A stretch of 64,000 nucleotides of DNA from contig VZDJ01000090.1 of NCBI GenBank assembly GCA_008694505.1, positions 650,034 to 714,033 of the forward strand, in the 5' to 3' direction. Within the stretch, counting starts at the first letter, position 1; each line of letters starts with the position of its first letter. The notes beneath the pieces are model-generated. The model was not told the origin of the DNA and made no database searches. It saw only the letters and a list, made by a program, of their open reading frames with translations. This DNA comes from Cyanoderma ruficeps. Its lineage: Eukaryota; Chordata; Aves; Passeriformes; Timaliidae. A program made the translations under genes and the position numbers. Of the stretch, positions 1-12,521 are shown piece by piece.

Positions 1-253
1 GAACTTTCAAGAGAGTTGAATCTCCTCCACCTGAATCTTGTACTTTCCCAGTGAGGATCTGGGGTTTTGAAGGAGTGAACAGGCATCATGTACAACTAGG
101 CCAAGTCATGCTGCCTCCTCTATGAGGGTAAACTGAACAGCACACAGGTTTTAAAATTCTCTCTATCAGCTGGAAGTTAAGAAAAGAAACATACAGAGAT
201 GAAAGAAGCAGTGTTCTTCATATGCTGCACGCACATACAGTATTTGGTAGTAC
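1..253 (-). other. C1S intron before the protease exon
   Basis: Non-coding sequence between the donor after CCP2 (GT at 253-252) and the protease-domain exon, which is outside the window. No further exon, RNA or repeat is visible here. Confidence 0.7.
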
Positions 254-3200
254 CTGGGACACATTTTGGTAGCTTTGTTCCCACTTCTTCATTGACCCAT
301 TCTCCACTGGCTGAGCACTGATATATCGCTTGAAAAACACGAGAGAAAAAGAAGAGTTCCATAAGGACACAATCAAGATGACCACAGGGTAAATAACACT
401 ACTGTATACAATAGATCAACCTTCTTATTTCCAGAGCAAGCACAGCTTGGTAAACATTGCTGTTATCTCCCTACCAGGATGCTTCTATCCCTTTGGGGGA
501 GAAACCTCATCTAACAGATTTCTTGAGTCCTTCACTTTTCCACCAGAACTCTGTGTTACATGTGACAAAATCCCCCATGGTTCATTCACAAGGCAAATGG
601 AGACTTGCTAATGCATTTTAGTCAACAGCCCAGGCATTGTTAGGGTGTGTTAAACACAGAGGCAACACAAAACTGCTGCCTGCAACCCCACACCAGTCTT
701 GGCTTGATGGCGTAAAATCCCAGCCCTGTGACAGTGCCAGAACCATTTCTCAGGCCTTTAAGCACAGGAATATGACTGTGTGGCAGAGGCAATGCTCACC
801 ATGTCCTTTGTTTTCCAGGGTGTAGTAGGGTGCCTCACACTGATAGCGGACAGCAGCAGTGTACAGAGGCTCGCGGAGTGCAGAGACGTATGAGGCTTCA
901 GCATTGTCAACAGGAGGGGGGTCACCACAGTTCACAGCTGTAGAGAAGAAAGAAAAAGGATCAAACACAATCAAAGGGACACCCTCACTCAACAGTATGA
1001 GTATTTTGTACGGCAGGGAACCACTCATCTTCTCTAATCCCTGTACAGTCATGGGGGTTCACTTTCCCTGTCCCTTCAGCATGCCCACATCCCAGTACTT
1101 CAGCATCCTAATCTGGAGATACAGTGGATCTAGAGCCTAAACACTCCATTCCAATTGCCTTCCCACAATACAGACACAGGTCACTTACGAACACAGCTCA
1201 AATGGGAGTTGCTCCATTCACCATTTTCCTGACAGCTGGAGAGAAAGCTTGTGATGCTATCTCGTTGCTAGGAAGAAAAAAGCATGATCCATGTAAGTCT
1301 CAGGACATGAAATACATTTGATACAGGTGCTCCAGTAAAGGGGCCTCAAAATACTGCAGTGGCTGGAAGAGGTTTTGTCTTACTACTGTTGTGTTGAAAA
1401 GTTTGGGTTCCCAAAGTTACTCAGGACCCCCAGCTGGAATGGCTTAGATGTTGCTGAGCAGGCCAGAGGGGACATACAGTATTTTATTTCACTTACCCTC
1501 ACAATTTCGTAGCCTTCCACACAGGTCACCTTCACAATGTCCTTTAAGATATACCTGCCCTTCTTTGGCTCAAGAACAGAGTTGGAGATGACACTCATGG
1601 GACAGGTTACAGCTTTGAAAAGATGGGTGGAAATGAGTGATGAACTGGTTCAAGATTTACTCTCCTTCCAGCTCCCAGCTTCTTTCTCCCCAGTGATTGT
1701 TTCCCCCCCTAATAAGCAGGCATACTCTTACTCAATACCAGCAGCTGTGAACATGTTAACATGCTGTTGTACCATGAATGTGACCTGGGACAAGCCCTGT
1801 CCCTAACTCAGCAGCAGAGGGAACGCATTCCCAAGCGTTTACTCACGGTCCCCATAGTAGCGTATTTTCCAGCCTTTGTGCTGTATGCCGTGGTCTGTCT
1901 GGAAGATTATGTCAAGAGTGTTGTTCCTGGTTTTGATTTCAGCAGGACCTGGGAATTTGCTGCCACAATAGGGACCGAAACGCTGTTTTCCAGAGACAAT
2001 CTGGGAAAACACCAAAGAAGAATAAATGAGAAATGCCAAATGGATTGAGAGAGCTATTAAAATACACATTCAATGCATACACATTCTAATATGTTCCCAT
2101 AAGCTCCAAAAGACAACATGATTGAAAACAAAGTTAAGCAGTCCCAAAGTCTTCTAAATATGAGGAAATTTATGGGAGATTCAGAGCGCCCTAACTCCTC
2201 CCTAAACTGCAGACCTACTGTTAAGCTGTCGCGGCAGGTCCCATCAGAGCTGGCTGGCTCCACGTCGAAGTCCCCGCTGTGAATGGTCAGCACCACGAAG
2301 TAGCCCGGGCTCAGAGACACTCTGTAGTCACACCGAGAGTTCTCTGGGTACTGGTTGGGATAGTTGGGGCTGGAAATCTCCCCTGTTAGCTCAGTGAAGA
2401 CATTTCCACTGCAGTTCACTGGGATTAAGGAAGGAACACGAGTGGCTTTCAGAAAGGGAAAGGCCCATGCGTGCACCAGACAAGCTCTCCCTCTTCCAGC
2501 ACATTCCCAGTCTGCCCAGATTCCTGCAGTAACTATGTCACAACATTGTATTTTCCCAAGCAACTGAAGCCAGGGCCACTCTCTATCCATTTAGCCAGGG
2601 ACTTTCATTCCTTTTTACCCTCCACCTGAGATTTAGGCTTCCTTTCCTCATACCATAGTCCTTTCAACATGCACCATTTGTGATCTTGCAACTTTTTGGT
2701 TCAAGCCAAGCAGGCCCTTGGCTATTTTTGTGTCCTTATGGAAACTTCCCTGTTTCGTCAGAGATTTGAAGATTCACAGACAGCAGTATGCTAAGAAGGG
2801 TTTCCATCATAATCTTCAAAGGATGTCGTTCAGTAGTTTCTTAATTCTCTTGACACAGAAATAAAGATGAAATTGTTAAGAATATGCTAATAGAAATTCC
2901 CCAAACCTCTGTCTACTGCAGTTCAGATTTGCACTGGAATGGGTTTTTTTCCCAAAAAATACACCTGTCACAAATGGCTGAGAAGATTGATAAAGTCTTC
3001 TAAGTGCAATATCTCACTTGGCCTAAAATAATTCTTGCTGTTGACCAGAGCTCATGCACATCTCTTACCTCCACAAGTTTTGTTGTCTTCATAGAGGAAA
3101 TAATCTGGTGGACAGCTGCAGAAGTAACCTCCAATATAATTATTACAGTAATGACTGCAGGGTTCATCCACAAAATCCATGCACTCATCCAAGTCTGCAA

Positions 3201-5629
3201 GTGTGAAAAGATGAATCAGCCAAATTAGGAGAGGCCCCTGAGGGCAGGAGAAAGAGGCAAACACTACTGGACAACAAGGAAAAGGCATCTCTAAGACAGT
3301 AGTTATACTGGCCACACTGGAATGCAGCTCTGTCTGGTGGAATCTCTTTAAATAAGGCATTTCAGAAAAGCCCTTCTTGTCATCTTTCCTCCCAGCCTGG
3401 ACACTACAGAGATTCAGAGGAGGCCATTTTAACCTTACCCACAGCAATGTAATAGGCGGCAAAACCAGTGAAACGCTCCTCGTTGGAAAAGTCTGATTGG
3501 AATCTCATAGTGAGGGTGTTGTAAGGGACATGAAATTCCTCCACAACCCGGGAGCCAGGGGCACGAGGTTTCTTCTGCCCACAAAGCACGCCTTCAACAT
3601 AGCCACCAGACAGGATCTGTAGAAGAATTCAGAGACACCTCACCTCACTACATGTGGAATTACCAACACTTGAGTCTTTCAGCTTTTAGGTGCTCAGGTG
3701 CAGCTGAATCGAGCCCCTGGAAAGCCAGTTTCACGATATTCATAAGATACATGAAGAGCACTCCCTCCTACTGTCTTCCCAGTGAAATACTTGTCTGAAT
3801 TTCTCAGATACAAATTAATCCACACTGTTTGCTGCTAACATCCTTTCTTCAGACCCACTTGTACAAAAAACCCCACCAAAACACTGTATTTCAAAGCAGC
3901 AAAACCAATCGTGACAGTCCACAGAGCAGCCCAATAGGCTCATTGGTTTGTTGCAAAAGGACACAGGATATTACAGAGCACACTCATCCTTCTGCCCCAC
4001 CTTGGTCCTCCTGAAAGGTGTCCTAGTGCTGCACTTGACCTTACTGCCCCTTTTCACACAGAGCTATGGCAGGATAGGATGGTCCTGTTTCCGTCTGTTT
4101 GTGTGGAAGTGCTTGATCTTTTGTACCTTGTGTGACGACATAGAGCAGAGCTGGTTTTAAGAAATCTGTGGTGCATGGATCATAAAAAAACTATGGTGCA
4201 AGGGACCACAAGACTTCATCTGAGTGGCCACTAGCCTACATAGACAGATTGTCTTTAACCTCCGTTCTTTCCAATCTATTTCTGTTCACAATAAATCATC
4301 TATGGCCACTCATCGATCAATTCCAAATAATTTCAGGCAGAGACAACTATTGCCCTAAGAAAATGGTCTTTTTACACCTACACTTCAATGGTTAGGAATA
4401 TGCTTTGCAATAAAGAGGTGTCAGTGATGGCTGAGAAGACTTTTCCTAAGAATATGGAGAAACATGGAATGGAGGGCATAAATAGGACACTCAGTTGAAA
4501 GACAACACCCACGTGGTTATAAAGCAAACTTGAATCGATTTCATGACTGCTAGTGGAGATACACCCAGTCATTTGGACTTCTTGGAGCTCAGAACTGGAA
4601 AGCTGTCCTCAACTCCACTCCCAGCCCTGAGCTTTGGGCACAGCTTTGCTGTTCTGTGCTCTAACCTGCCTTCTTGTCTTTTTCTCACTCGAGGACATGG
4701 ACAGTACCTTCACAAAGTCATATTCGCAGTCCTGTGATGGTTCAAGATCCAAATGTGTGAAATAAAGGTGAATGCCATATCCCAAAGGGACCTGGATTTG
4801 CCAAGTTTCGTTCACATCATTGGGATACCCCTGAGGATAATTGGGTGACAAGATCTCTCCATACATAGAGGCTGCATCAGCCCAGACAGGGAGACAGAAG
4901 AAGATCAGGGACCTGAGGAAAGAGAAGGGAAGATGACATTGCAGTAGTGTTTTCCATTTTCAGATGTGCACAGCCCCAGTGAGCAAGCTGGGTGCTTCAG
5001 CTGCACACAGCATGCAGCAGAGCTCCTGGCTCCAGCATTTCAAAGGGCAGTGCTGTGGCTGTGTGGGGCTTGTCTTTCTCCTGTAGCTTTTCACACAGGA
5101 GTACAACCTCAGTCGTGCTCTCTGCTTGTCTCAGTCTCTGCAAGAGCTGGTAAAGCTGCAGGAGCTGAACACAGGGATCATAAGTGCTCCTTACTCATTG
5201 CCCTGTTCTGGAGGCTATTTGGGTTATAGATACATTCCAATTTGAAAATCAGTAGAGTCTTACAGGGAAAACACATGATTTATAGAATGCAATTGTTAAT
5301 AAACATTGCAATTTAATAACTCACCACATCTGGAAAAAGCAGTTCTTCCTTTCTGAAAACCTTCAGCAACTGGACTTTGGAGTTACGCTCTGGGACAAAG
5401 AACTGTGATTGGTTAATGTTGCCTGTTGTGTTTGCACATCTAAGCAGGTTGAAGACCCTAAAACCCCAACTTGGGGAGACTAGCTCAAGGTTTTGCTTGC
5501 AAAGTAAGTTTATATCTCTGTCCCTTCCTGCACAGAGCAAACCCAAGCATCAAGAAGGGAGGCTAAGATCCACAAGGACAAAATCTGTCTTGGTACTCAC
5601 CAGCGCTCACACTCTTCCTTTATGACCAT
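254..5629 (-). CDS. C1S: Complement C1s subcomponent, 5' ten coding exons (3' end beyond window)
   Basis: C1s is the secreted modular serine protease of the C1 complex that cleaves C4 and C2 in the classical complement pathway. Exons read from the minus strand are 5629-5601, 4912-4708, 3616-3439, 3194-3069, 2418-2219, 2000-1847, 1612-1497, 1267-1189, 937-800 and 328-254. All have GT-AG borders and consistent phases, giving about 433 residues. Order: signal peptide (about 1-23), CUB1 with the [12 protein letters not shown] start, a calcium-binding EGF module (about 138-180) with the Asx-hydroxylation pattern [15 protein letters not shown]2 with [14 protein letters not shown], then CCP1 (about 298-363) and CCP2 (about 364-431). 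The serine protease domain, usually a single exon, lies left of position 1. C1S rather than C1R is chosen from close similarity over CUB1, EGF and CUB2. The ATG at 5629 is the least certain part: it is the only upstream ATG whose exon joins in phase to the hydrophobic leader. Confidence 0.93.
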
Positions 5630-8610
5630 CAGTGAATGCAGACACCATGCTGGTGCACAGAAAATTAAGACAGAGAACACATCCCCTAGAAGTACCCAAT
5701 CCATTTTCCCAGCACCTCAAAAATCATGCTGAGACCCTGGGGTTGGGAAGCACCTTGTCCTGACTCTTCTCACTGTCAAGACAACGACGCTGGGGAATAT
5801 CCTCCATTCTTATTTCTAATGCCTGCAATATTTACCTTCTCTCCATAGTTGACGTCTGGTTTTCTTGCCTCTTTCCTTCTCCTTTCTTTCTCTCTCTTTT
5901 TTTCTTCCTGTGCACACCCTCCGCCAAACGCACCCAAAGCTGAGTTCTGCGTTAGGGAGCTTCAATCCGCAATTTCGCAGCACCCTCTATCTGTGGGATG
6001 CGGCTTCCCAGCCTTCCCTCTAGCGTGAGATGTTGGCTTTGAAAGCTCTCGGCAGGAAAGGGAATTTCCAGGGAAGTTGCACAATCCTGTTGGCTGAAGT
6101 TGCCGTGGGGAGCGCACCCGCCTGGTTGTATTTTCGGGAAATCAGATGACTTCGGGGAAAAGGGAGGGGAATAGAGTTTTCGACTGCCTCCCCTCTCCTC
6201 TTCGTTCCCTCCCTTTTTAAAGTCGGGAACAACATCTAAAGGGCATAGAAAAGGGAGAGGCCAATGTTTCTGCATAGAAAACCCTGTTTGATCATCATGT
6301 CCAGAGATCACACTGGTGGAATTCAGTCTTACTGCAACCTGACAGCCTCAGAGCTGCTGCTACTGCTCCTCATCTGGTGCTTCAGAGACCCTTTTTAAGG
6401 AGAAAAATAAAAGAAAAAACAGTGACCTGCTCAATGTTGTGCCTCTTCTGAGGCTACCAGCAGGAGTAGGAGTACATGGTTTTGCTGGATTCAGTATGGG
6501 GACACATTTAGGACTGTGAACACATAACTACATTTTTATTTACCAAGTGAGCTTCACGTAAGAAAGAGTATGTTCATCATGTTGATGTTCATCAGACTTA
6601 GCCCTGCAGCAATTTAGATCTGAGACCCTTGCAGAAACAAGTTCAAAGACTTACACCAGATAGGACCCTTCGCCCAGCCAAGTGTCCACAAGCCAAGATC
6701 AAAACACAAGCTAAAATATCTGTCACTAGTAGTCTAGGAACCCCCTTCTCCTCACAAACCAGCTGCACTGAGACTGGGCTATAAATGAAAATCTAAAATT
6801 CCATTACAGCCTCTACCCCTTACAACCAGCATAGCACACTCCAGAGCTTGTTTTAGACAGGAGAAAAAGTGCTTCAGGTTTCAACAGGCCATAGGCAAAG
6901 TGTATTAGCACAGCCTGTCTGAAAGAGCCCTTTATATTGTCAAGGGAGAGAAACACCTCCAGATGAATCAGAACTGACTTCATTGTAGTCAGGATAAAGG
7001 CTTTGCTTGAAGAACATGCCTAGTCTGTTTTCTTTGTCAAAATGAGAATGGAAAGAGAAAGAAAACAGAGTGTCATCTCACTTCTGATATCTCTTGGGAG
7101 CACAGTTTGATGTTTTGAACTGGAATTTTGAGAACAGGAAAACAGTGATGAAAGATACACAATAAATCACAGGGAGATGTTTTCTCCTCTGAGATGTGCA
7201 ATGTAAAAACCCTGTCAGTGACTCTTCAAACCACAATCATATTTGAAAATGGGCATGGTGGAAATGAGTATGAACTGATGCATTATGCGTGCCATTTTAT
7301 CACAAAGGAACTGTTTATTTTCATATAAATCTGACTCAATTCGCCTGTGGCAGTGGTAGATGATTATGTGCATGAATATTATTAATTATTTAGAAATTAA
7401 TTAAGAAATATGTATTATTAATCAATTAATTTATATTAAGTAAGAAAAAGATTGCTGAAGATAGTTTAAAAAAGAAGTAGCTGCATTTTATGTGGTCACT
7501 GCATATCTGCATAATGCTAACTATTTATGCAGAAGACTGGTAATATTGATATATATTTACACTGATTATATATACAACATTTGATTGCATTGTCTTAAAT
7601 CTGTATTGTTTTTTCAGCTGCTAAGAAGAAACAGTTAGGTAACATATTTCCCAATGCCCTACAGCTATGTCACATAACAATTTAAAAGAGGTAAAATCAT
7701 GCCATTAAGGTTAATAAGTGATAACATTAAATTCACCAATGTAATATAATTTTGCTCAGAGACATGCACATTCTCTTAAATTCCTAAATTACATGACCAC
7801 ATGCTACTTTTCCCAAATTGCATAAGATAATCCTTTTCTTATAATGACTCAGAGTTGTGTAGCTGTAACCTTTCTGCCAGATGTTATGAAGTGCAGTAGT
7901 GTTCCAGATTTCATAAAATTAGCATTTAAAACAGGCTTGACTGGCTTGTCTTCCCCCAGGAAGTTGGGAAAAAAAGTTTTTCCCAAGTTCTTAAGAAAAG
8001 CCACACTCATCTCCATCTGGAAACACTGAGTCAGCGCATAAAAAAAAAAAGGGCAGAAACATCAAAAGAGAAAACAATGTTTACTAAGTGAACCGAGGGA
8101 ATATAACTAGCAGGGAATCAAGGGTATAGAAGTAAGAAGTAAAATATCCTCAATTTACCAAGACCCTGGCAGTAATTTGCCTGTTTCTCATTCTGCCAAC
8201 GAGAGGGCTGTATGGGTTTCTTGCACACTGCACTTCCCACCTCCCTCTCGTGATCCAGGCCAGTTTTGCTGCAGTCATTAAACTGGGGGCCTTTGACAAA
8301 CCCAGGAAAACTTGGCAGTGCAGGTGTGTTGTGGCTCAGAACTGTTCAGTACAATTCGCTGATTTCCACCTCTGCAAACAGTACCAGGGGGGTTTTCACC
8401 AGAGTCTGTTCACCTCTTTTATTCCCTCCATCACTGAGTCTCATCGCAAAGCTTCCACCATCTCCAAGTAAAACTTGGGACTTGGGAACACTCTGCTCAG
8501 TGCACTTTACCACACTGAGATGCCTGCTGCCTTCTGACTTCCTTCCTCTACACCCCTGGGTGTTTCATCCATTACAGTTAAACATTCCTAAATACTTGTG
8601 CTTACTTTCA
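5630..8610. other. Intergenic, C1S upstream side
   Basis: No coding exon with family resemblance was found. The first few hundred bases should hold the C1S promoter, since C1S and LPCAT3 point away from each other. A CT-rich stretch lies at about 5870-5925. The stretch 7370-7450 is strongly AT-rich, with repeated ATTAAT/TAATTA words. Open frames here are short and lack splice or family support. Confidence 0.6.
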
Positions 8611-8611
8611 C

Positions 8612-8990
8612 TGAATTACAGAATGGGTTGGGTTGGAGGGAACCATAAAAGTCATCCTGTTCCAACCTGCTATAGGCAGGGACATCTTCCACTGGACCAT
8701 GGAGCGGCTCAGAGCCCCATCCAACCTCTCCTTGAACACTCCCAGGCATGGGGCATCCACAGCTTCTCTGAACAACCTGTGCCAGTGCCTCACCACCCCA
8801 CAGTAAAGAATTTTCTCCTAATATCCATTCTAAACCTACTTTTCTTCAGGTTAAGGCCATTCAACCTTGCCCTAGCAAGAAGTCCCTTCCCAGCTCTCTC
8901 GTAGCCCCTTCAGGCACTGGAAGGTGCTATGGTGAGGAAGGACCCTTCTCTTCTTCAGGCTGGGCAACCCCAATTCTCTCAGCCTCGAAA
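8612..8990 (-). repeat. CR1 LINE 3' fragment
   Basis: A reverse-oriented CR1 3' region. The left end has the 'acagaatgggttgggttgga' terminal motif, followed by the conserved segments for the chicken-repeat-1 tail (CTGTGCCAGTGCCTCACCAC, CTTCTTCAGGCTG). It is diverged and 5'-truncated. The apparent 212-codon frame over it is a repeat artefact. Confidence 0.85.
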
Positions 8991-8999
8991 CCACCTGGC

Positions 9000-9310
9000 T
9001 GTAAACTGCCGAGGCGACAATCCCGCGGCAGGAGAACCCGCCGGTTGTCCCGGACTGAAGTCCCGTCCCGCTGCTCCCGGCGGCACCGAGAGGCGGCAGC
9101 AGAGACCGGCGGGCCCCGTGGAGCCCCGGCCCCGGGAGTGCCCCGCCCAGCCTCAGAATGGACGTCGGGGGGTGACACCACTGACCCGCCCCCGGGTGAC
9201 ACCACCAGGTCCCGGCACAGACCGGGAGCCACGAACCGCAGCTGCCCCGCTTCGTGGGGCGCGGGTGGGGGAACGGAGCCGGCGGTGCCTGAGAAACGGG
9301 GTCTGACGTC
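9000..9310. other. Isolated GC- and CpG-rich island between two CR1 fragments
   Basis: About 310 bases very rich in C, G and CpG, sharply bounded by AT-richer CR1 fragments that point away from each other. It contains two copies of a GGGTGACACCAC word (about 9170-9210). No exon of a known gene fits. It may be the 5' GC-rich part of a CR1, an orphan promoter, or a GC-rich insertion. Confidence 0.5.
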
Positions 9311-9317
9311 GCACAGG

Positions 9318-9566
9318 ACAAGAGAAAATGGCCTCAAGCTGCCAAGGTTTAGGCTGGGTATTGGGATAAATTTCTCTGAAAGAGTGATCGAGCACTGGAA
9401 CAGGCTGCCCAGGGAAATGGTGGGATCACCATCCTTGGGTGTGTTCAGAAAATGTGTAGGTGTGGTGCTTAGGGACATGGTTTAGCAGTGGACCTGGCAG
9501 TGCTGGGTTAATAGTTGGACTTGATGTTCTCAGAGGCTTTTTCCAGCCCTAATGATTCTATGATTT
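9318..9566 (+). repeat. CR1 LINE 3' end
   Basis: Forward CR1 tail: 'actggaacaggctgcccagg', then 'ccatccttgg', then 'ggacttgatgttctcagagg', ending at the ATTCTATGATT terminus. It is truncated at the 5' side. Confidence 0.85.
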
Positions 9567-11039
9567 ATTTTTTCAGTAATCTTCACACTGAAAAGGTGAC
9601 ATGATTTCAAGCATGCTATTCCTTTCCCTCCTCCATCCACCAAATTCCAGTTTCTCCATCTCTCTAGTTTGTCATTCACCTATTCCTGTCTTCCCCCCAC
9701 CCCCCCCCCCACCGGCTCCATGGGGCCACCTATTCATCCTCCTAATGGAAGTTTATTTTCATGTCTTTCCCTGCCTGTTATTCCAAGCAGTCTCTCTTCT
9801 CCCTCTATAATCCACTTCTTGCTAATGGTTATTTCTCTCCCCACCCTCTCTGTGCTTTTCCCTGGACATGGTTATTGACAACAGCAGACTTCTGTCATAT
9901 TTAATTTTATTCTGGCTCTGGTTTTTCCAGTGTCTTTCTCCTCCCCATCAGTGTTCAGCCCTAAGCCCACTGCCCAAATAGACACCTTGCCCCAGGCTGC
10001 CAGCTGCTCTCCCATGGCCATTTCAAACAGGATAGGTTCCTGTGCCTGCCTGAGAGGATAGGCACTGTCAAGGCAGGGCACAACATTCCTGTTTCAGTTC
10101 CTCAGTGCACAAGAAATGGTCCTGGAAGGAAAGTTTTGCAGGAGCTCTTGAAGAAGCATCTGGGGTTTTGTGGTTCTGGTGTGTGGGAGAGCTGCATGAG
10201 CCACTAGAACACAATCAGTGGAGCTGGATTTGCAGAGGCTTCAGCAGCTGCATTCCCATTGCACCACATCGAGCTCATGTGAACCTCAAGTTTCATCTTA
10301 ATACCCATGAAATGTTATCAAATAGTGGTATATCTAAAGGACAGTAAATCAAGATTTTTGCCTATAGCCCCTCCTGTCAAGAACAATACTGCCCTGATTA
10401 TTAAAATAATACTGCTGAAAAGTAGTGGTACACTCATCATGATCTGACTCTCAGAGCTACTGTGTACCAACTCCGAGCGACTAGCCGCGTTTAATCTAAA
10501 CAGGTCAAATATAGTAACATTTCAAGCAACTGGAAACAATCTTGCAATGGCAATCGTTAGGCAATCTCAGGAACAGATGCTGCTTCTGAAACTCTTCTCT
10601 GACAACAGTTAATTGCAGAGTTAAGTGGATCATTTCTCATCAAATATGACTTGAGGAGGGACAGACAGTCATCATGCTCACATCGATTAGATTTACTTAG
10701 GAAAGTGGTCTGAGCACCATAAGCACACAACTGAATGTGGAAATGAGAGAGATATGCCTTGAAAAGCCAGTCCTTGGACTTGACGAAAAAATGGGGAATT
10801 TCTCTACTAGTTAAGGTGGAAAAATTCAGCAACCTGTTTGCAAAGTCTAAGCTGATGGAGTCAGCTACCCTGGAGGGTTTTTAAAGCCTTGCTATACATC
10901 CTGGCCTGCCACTCTGCACCTTACATTGTCTTCAGGGGACTCCTAGAGGAGAAGGCCAGGATCTCCCCTTCTTCACGCACTTACTCTCCAGTTTAAGAGA
11001 GGTATGAACTAAATGGAAAGAGCCCACTGGATAGGTGAC

Positions 11040-11170
11040 TAGAGCTGTGCTATTGAGAAATCTGGATTTGTTGAGCCTGGAAAAGAGAAGGGCAAGAAGA
11101 GGCAAGGTCTTTAGCCTAGTCTTATAAGTAAATGAGGTCTATGTGGCCATGCTTCCAGTCAGTCCCTTTC
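11040..11170 (+). repeat. Probable old CR1 fragment
   Basis: The phrase 'gttgagcctggaaaagagaagg' resembles the internal CR1 segment 'tgagcctggagaagagaagg'. It is short and diverged, so boundaries are approximate. Confidence 0.45.
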
Positions 11171-11458
11171 CCAGTCAGATTTGACGAGAAATGGGATCTA
11201 ACAGGTGCTGGTGCTCCTACCTAAAGGGTAGTGATAAGGAGGATGGACCAGGATAAAGAGGATGATTCAGCACTGGTTCAGCAGCCCAGAAAAGCTGGGA
11301 GCTTTCCAACCATGAAAATGTACAGCAATTACCCAAGTAATGCCCTGAGCAAATGTCTCCAGCTTTGAGTCCTGCTTGAGAACTCCAGAAGTCCCTTTTG
11401 ATGTAAAGCATCCAGCAGAAAAGTTATGAGGAGTCTGTGTGGGCCCAGCTGCTGAGTG

Positions 11459-11735
11459 AGTAGAGAACCACAGAATTCCAGAATTGTTATGGTTGGAAGG
11501 ATCCTCTGGTCAAGTCCAACCTCCCTGCCAAGACAGGGTCACTTAGAGCAGGTGACACAGGAATGCATCCACACAGGTTTTGAATGTCTCCAGAGCGGGA
11601 AACTCCACAACTGCACAGCACATTCAGTGCTCTGCCACCCTCAGTGTAAAGGAGTTCTCCCTCGTGGAGGTGGAACTTCTTGTGGGTTAGTTATGGCCAC
11701 TGCTCCTCACCCTGTAGCTGAGCACCACTGACAGA
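11459..11735 (-). repeat. CR1 LINE 3' fragment
   Basis: Reverse CR1: 'accacagaattccagaattg' and 'ggttggaaggatcctctggt' at the left (3') end, then 'gtgctctgccaccctcagtg' and 'aaaggagttctccctcg' further in. It lies in the LPCAT3 upstream region. Confidence 0.85.
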
Positions 11736-11919
11736 CACTGTGCCTGCTGCTGTGGCACACTGAGTGGGGTGTCACAGGCACAGGGCAAAGCACAGGTGCT
11801 GCCATAATGCCCGAGTGGGAAGCAGATCCCTTTGGGCTATATGAGCCAAGCACCGGGATTCTGTCCTCTGTGAGCCACTGGGGCAGTGGGAGCTGGCCGT
11901 GTTGGGGAAGCTCAAGCAG

Positions 11920-12095
11920 TGCCCTGAGCTGAAGCTGAGACCGAGGCTGAGACCAAGACGAGGGACGGGGCTGTTGCCGCGGCCACGACTGAGGTCAAGG
12001 CCAAAGCCACAGCCAGGGTCTCGGACGCAGAGCCAGGAAGCAGAGTTAGACTCAGAGCTAGACTCAGACTCACACCCAGACCTCGGCCGAGGCCC
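11920..12095. repeat. Degenerate hexanucleotide-periodic repeat upstream of LPCAT3
   Basis: A run of imperfect 6-base units such as CTGAGA, CCGAGG and CAAGGC, ending in CTCAGA/CTAGACTCAGA units, leads straight into the LPCAT3 CpG island. Both strands are open because of the periodicity, which explains the long low-complexity frames seen here. Confidence 0.6.
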
Positions 12096-12189
12096 CGGAG
12101 CGCGGCCCAGGCGCCACCCGCGCTCCCGCCCTCCCCGCGCGCGCCTCGTGTCCGCGAATAACCCCCGGCCCGCCCCGCCGCTCTCCTGT

Positions 12190-12521
12190 CCCGCCGCAGC
12201 CAATCGGGAGCCGCGCCCCGCCCCGCCCTGCCGGGCCCGCCCCCGACGGGCCCCCGGCCCCGCCCCCGGCTGCCTTTCCCCCAATCATTGGCCGGAGGGG
12301 CCAGCCCGCGTCGCCGCCCACTCGCGGGTAACCTTTGCCTTAGTGCGCGCAGGGCCCTGCCCCGCTGCCACCGCTGCCCAATCGCAGGCGCGGCGGGGCG
12401 GGGCCGGCCGCGGCGCAGCCAATGGGCGCGCAGGGGGCCGCGCGCGGTGCGGGGGCCGCGGTGGCTGGTGCCGCTGCCGGGTTCGGGGCGCGACCGGCCG
12501 GCGGTGCGGCCGGCGGGGAAG
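12190..12521 (+). promoter_or_regulatory. LPCAT3 CpG-island promoter with multiple CCAAT boxes
   Basis: Very CpG-rich, TATA-less sequence directly before the LPCAT3 start codon. Five CCAAT pentamers are visible: forward at 12200-12204, 12281-12285, 12378-12382 and 12419-12423, and inverted (ATTGG) at 12287-12291. Clustered CCAAT boxes are typical NF-Y sites. GC boxes lie between them (for example CCCCGCCC near 12215-12265). Confidence 0.75.

Noticed and set aside
8266..8904. 212-codon plus-strand open frame
   Set aside because: Its second half lies in a reverse CR1 fragment and the whole has no family resemblance.
10380..10420. Two AATACTG seed-like words resembling miR-200b/c
   Set aside because: Neither continues as the mature sequence nor has a complementary arm, and the locus lies between C1S and LPCAT3, not at the expected place.
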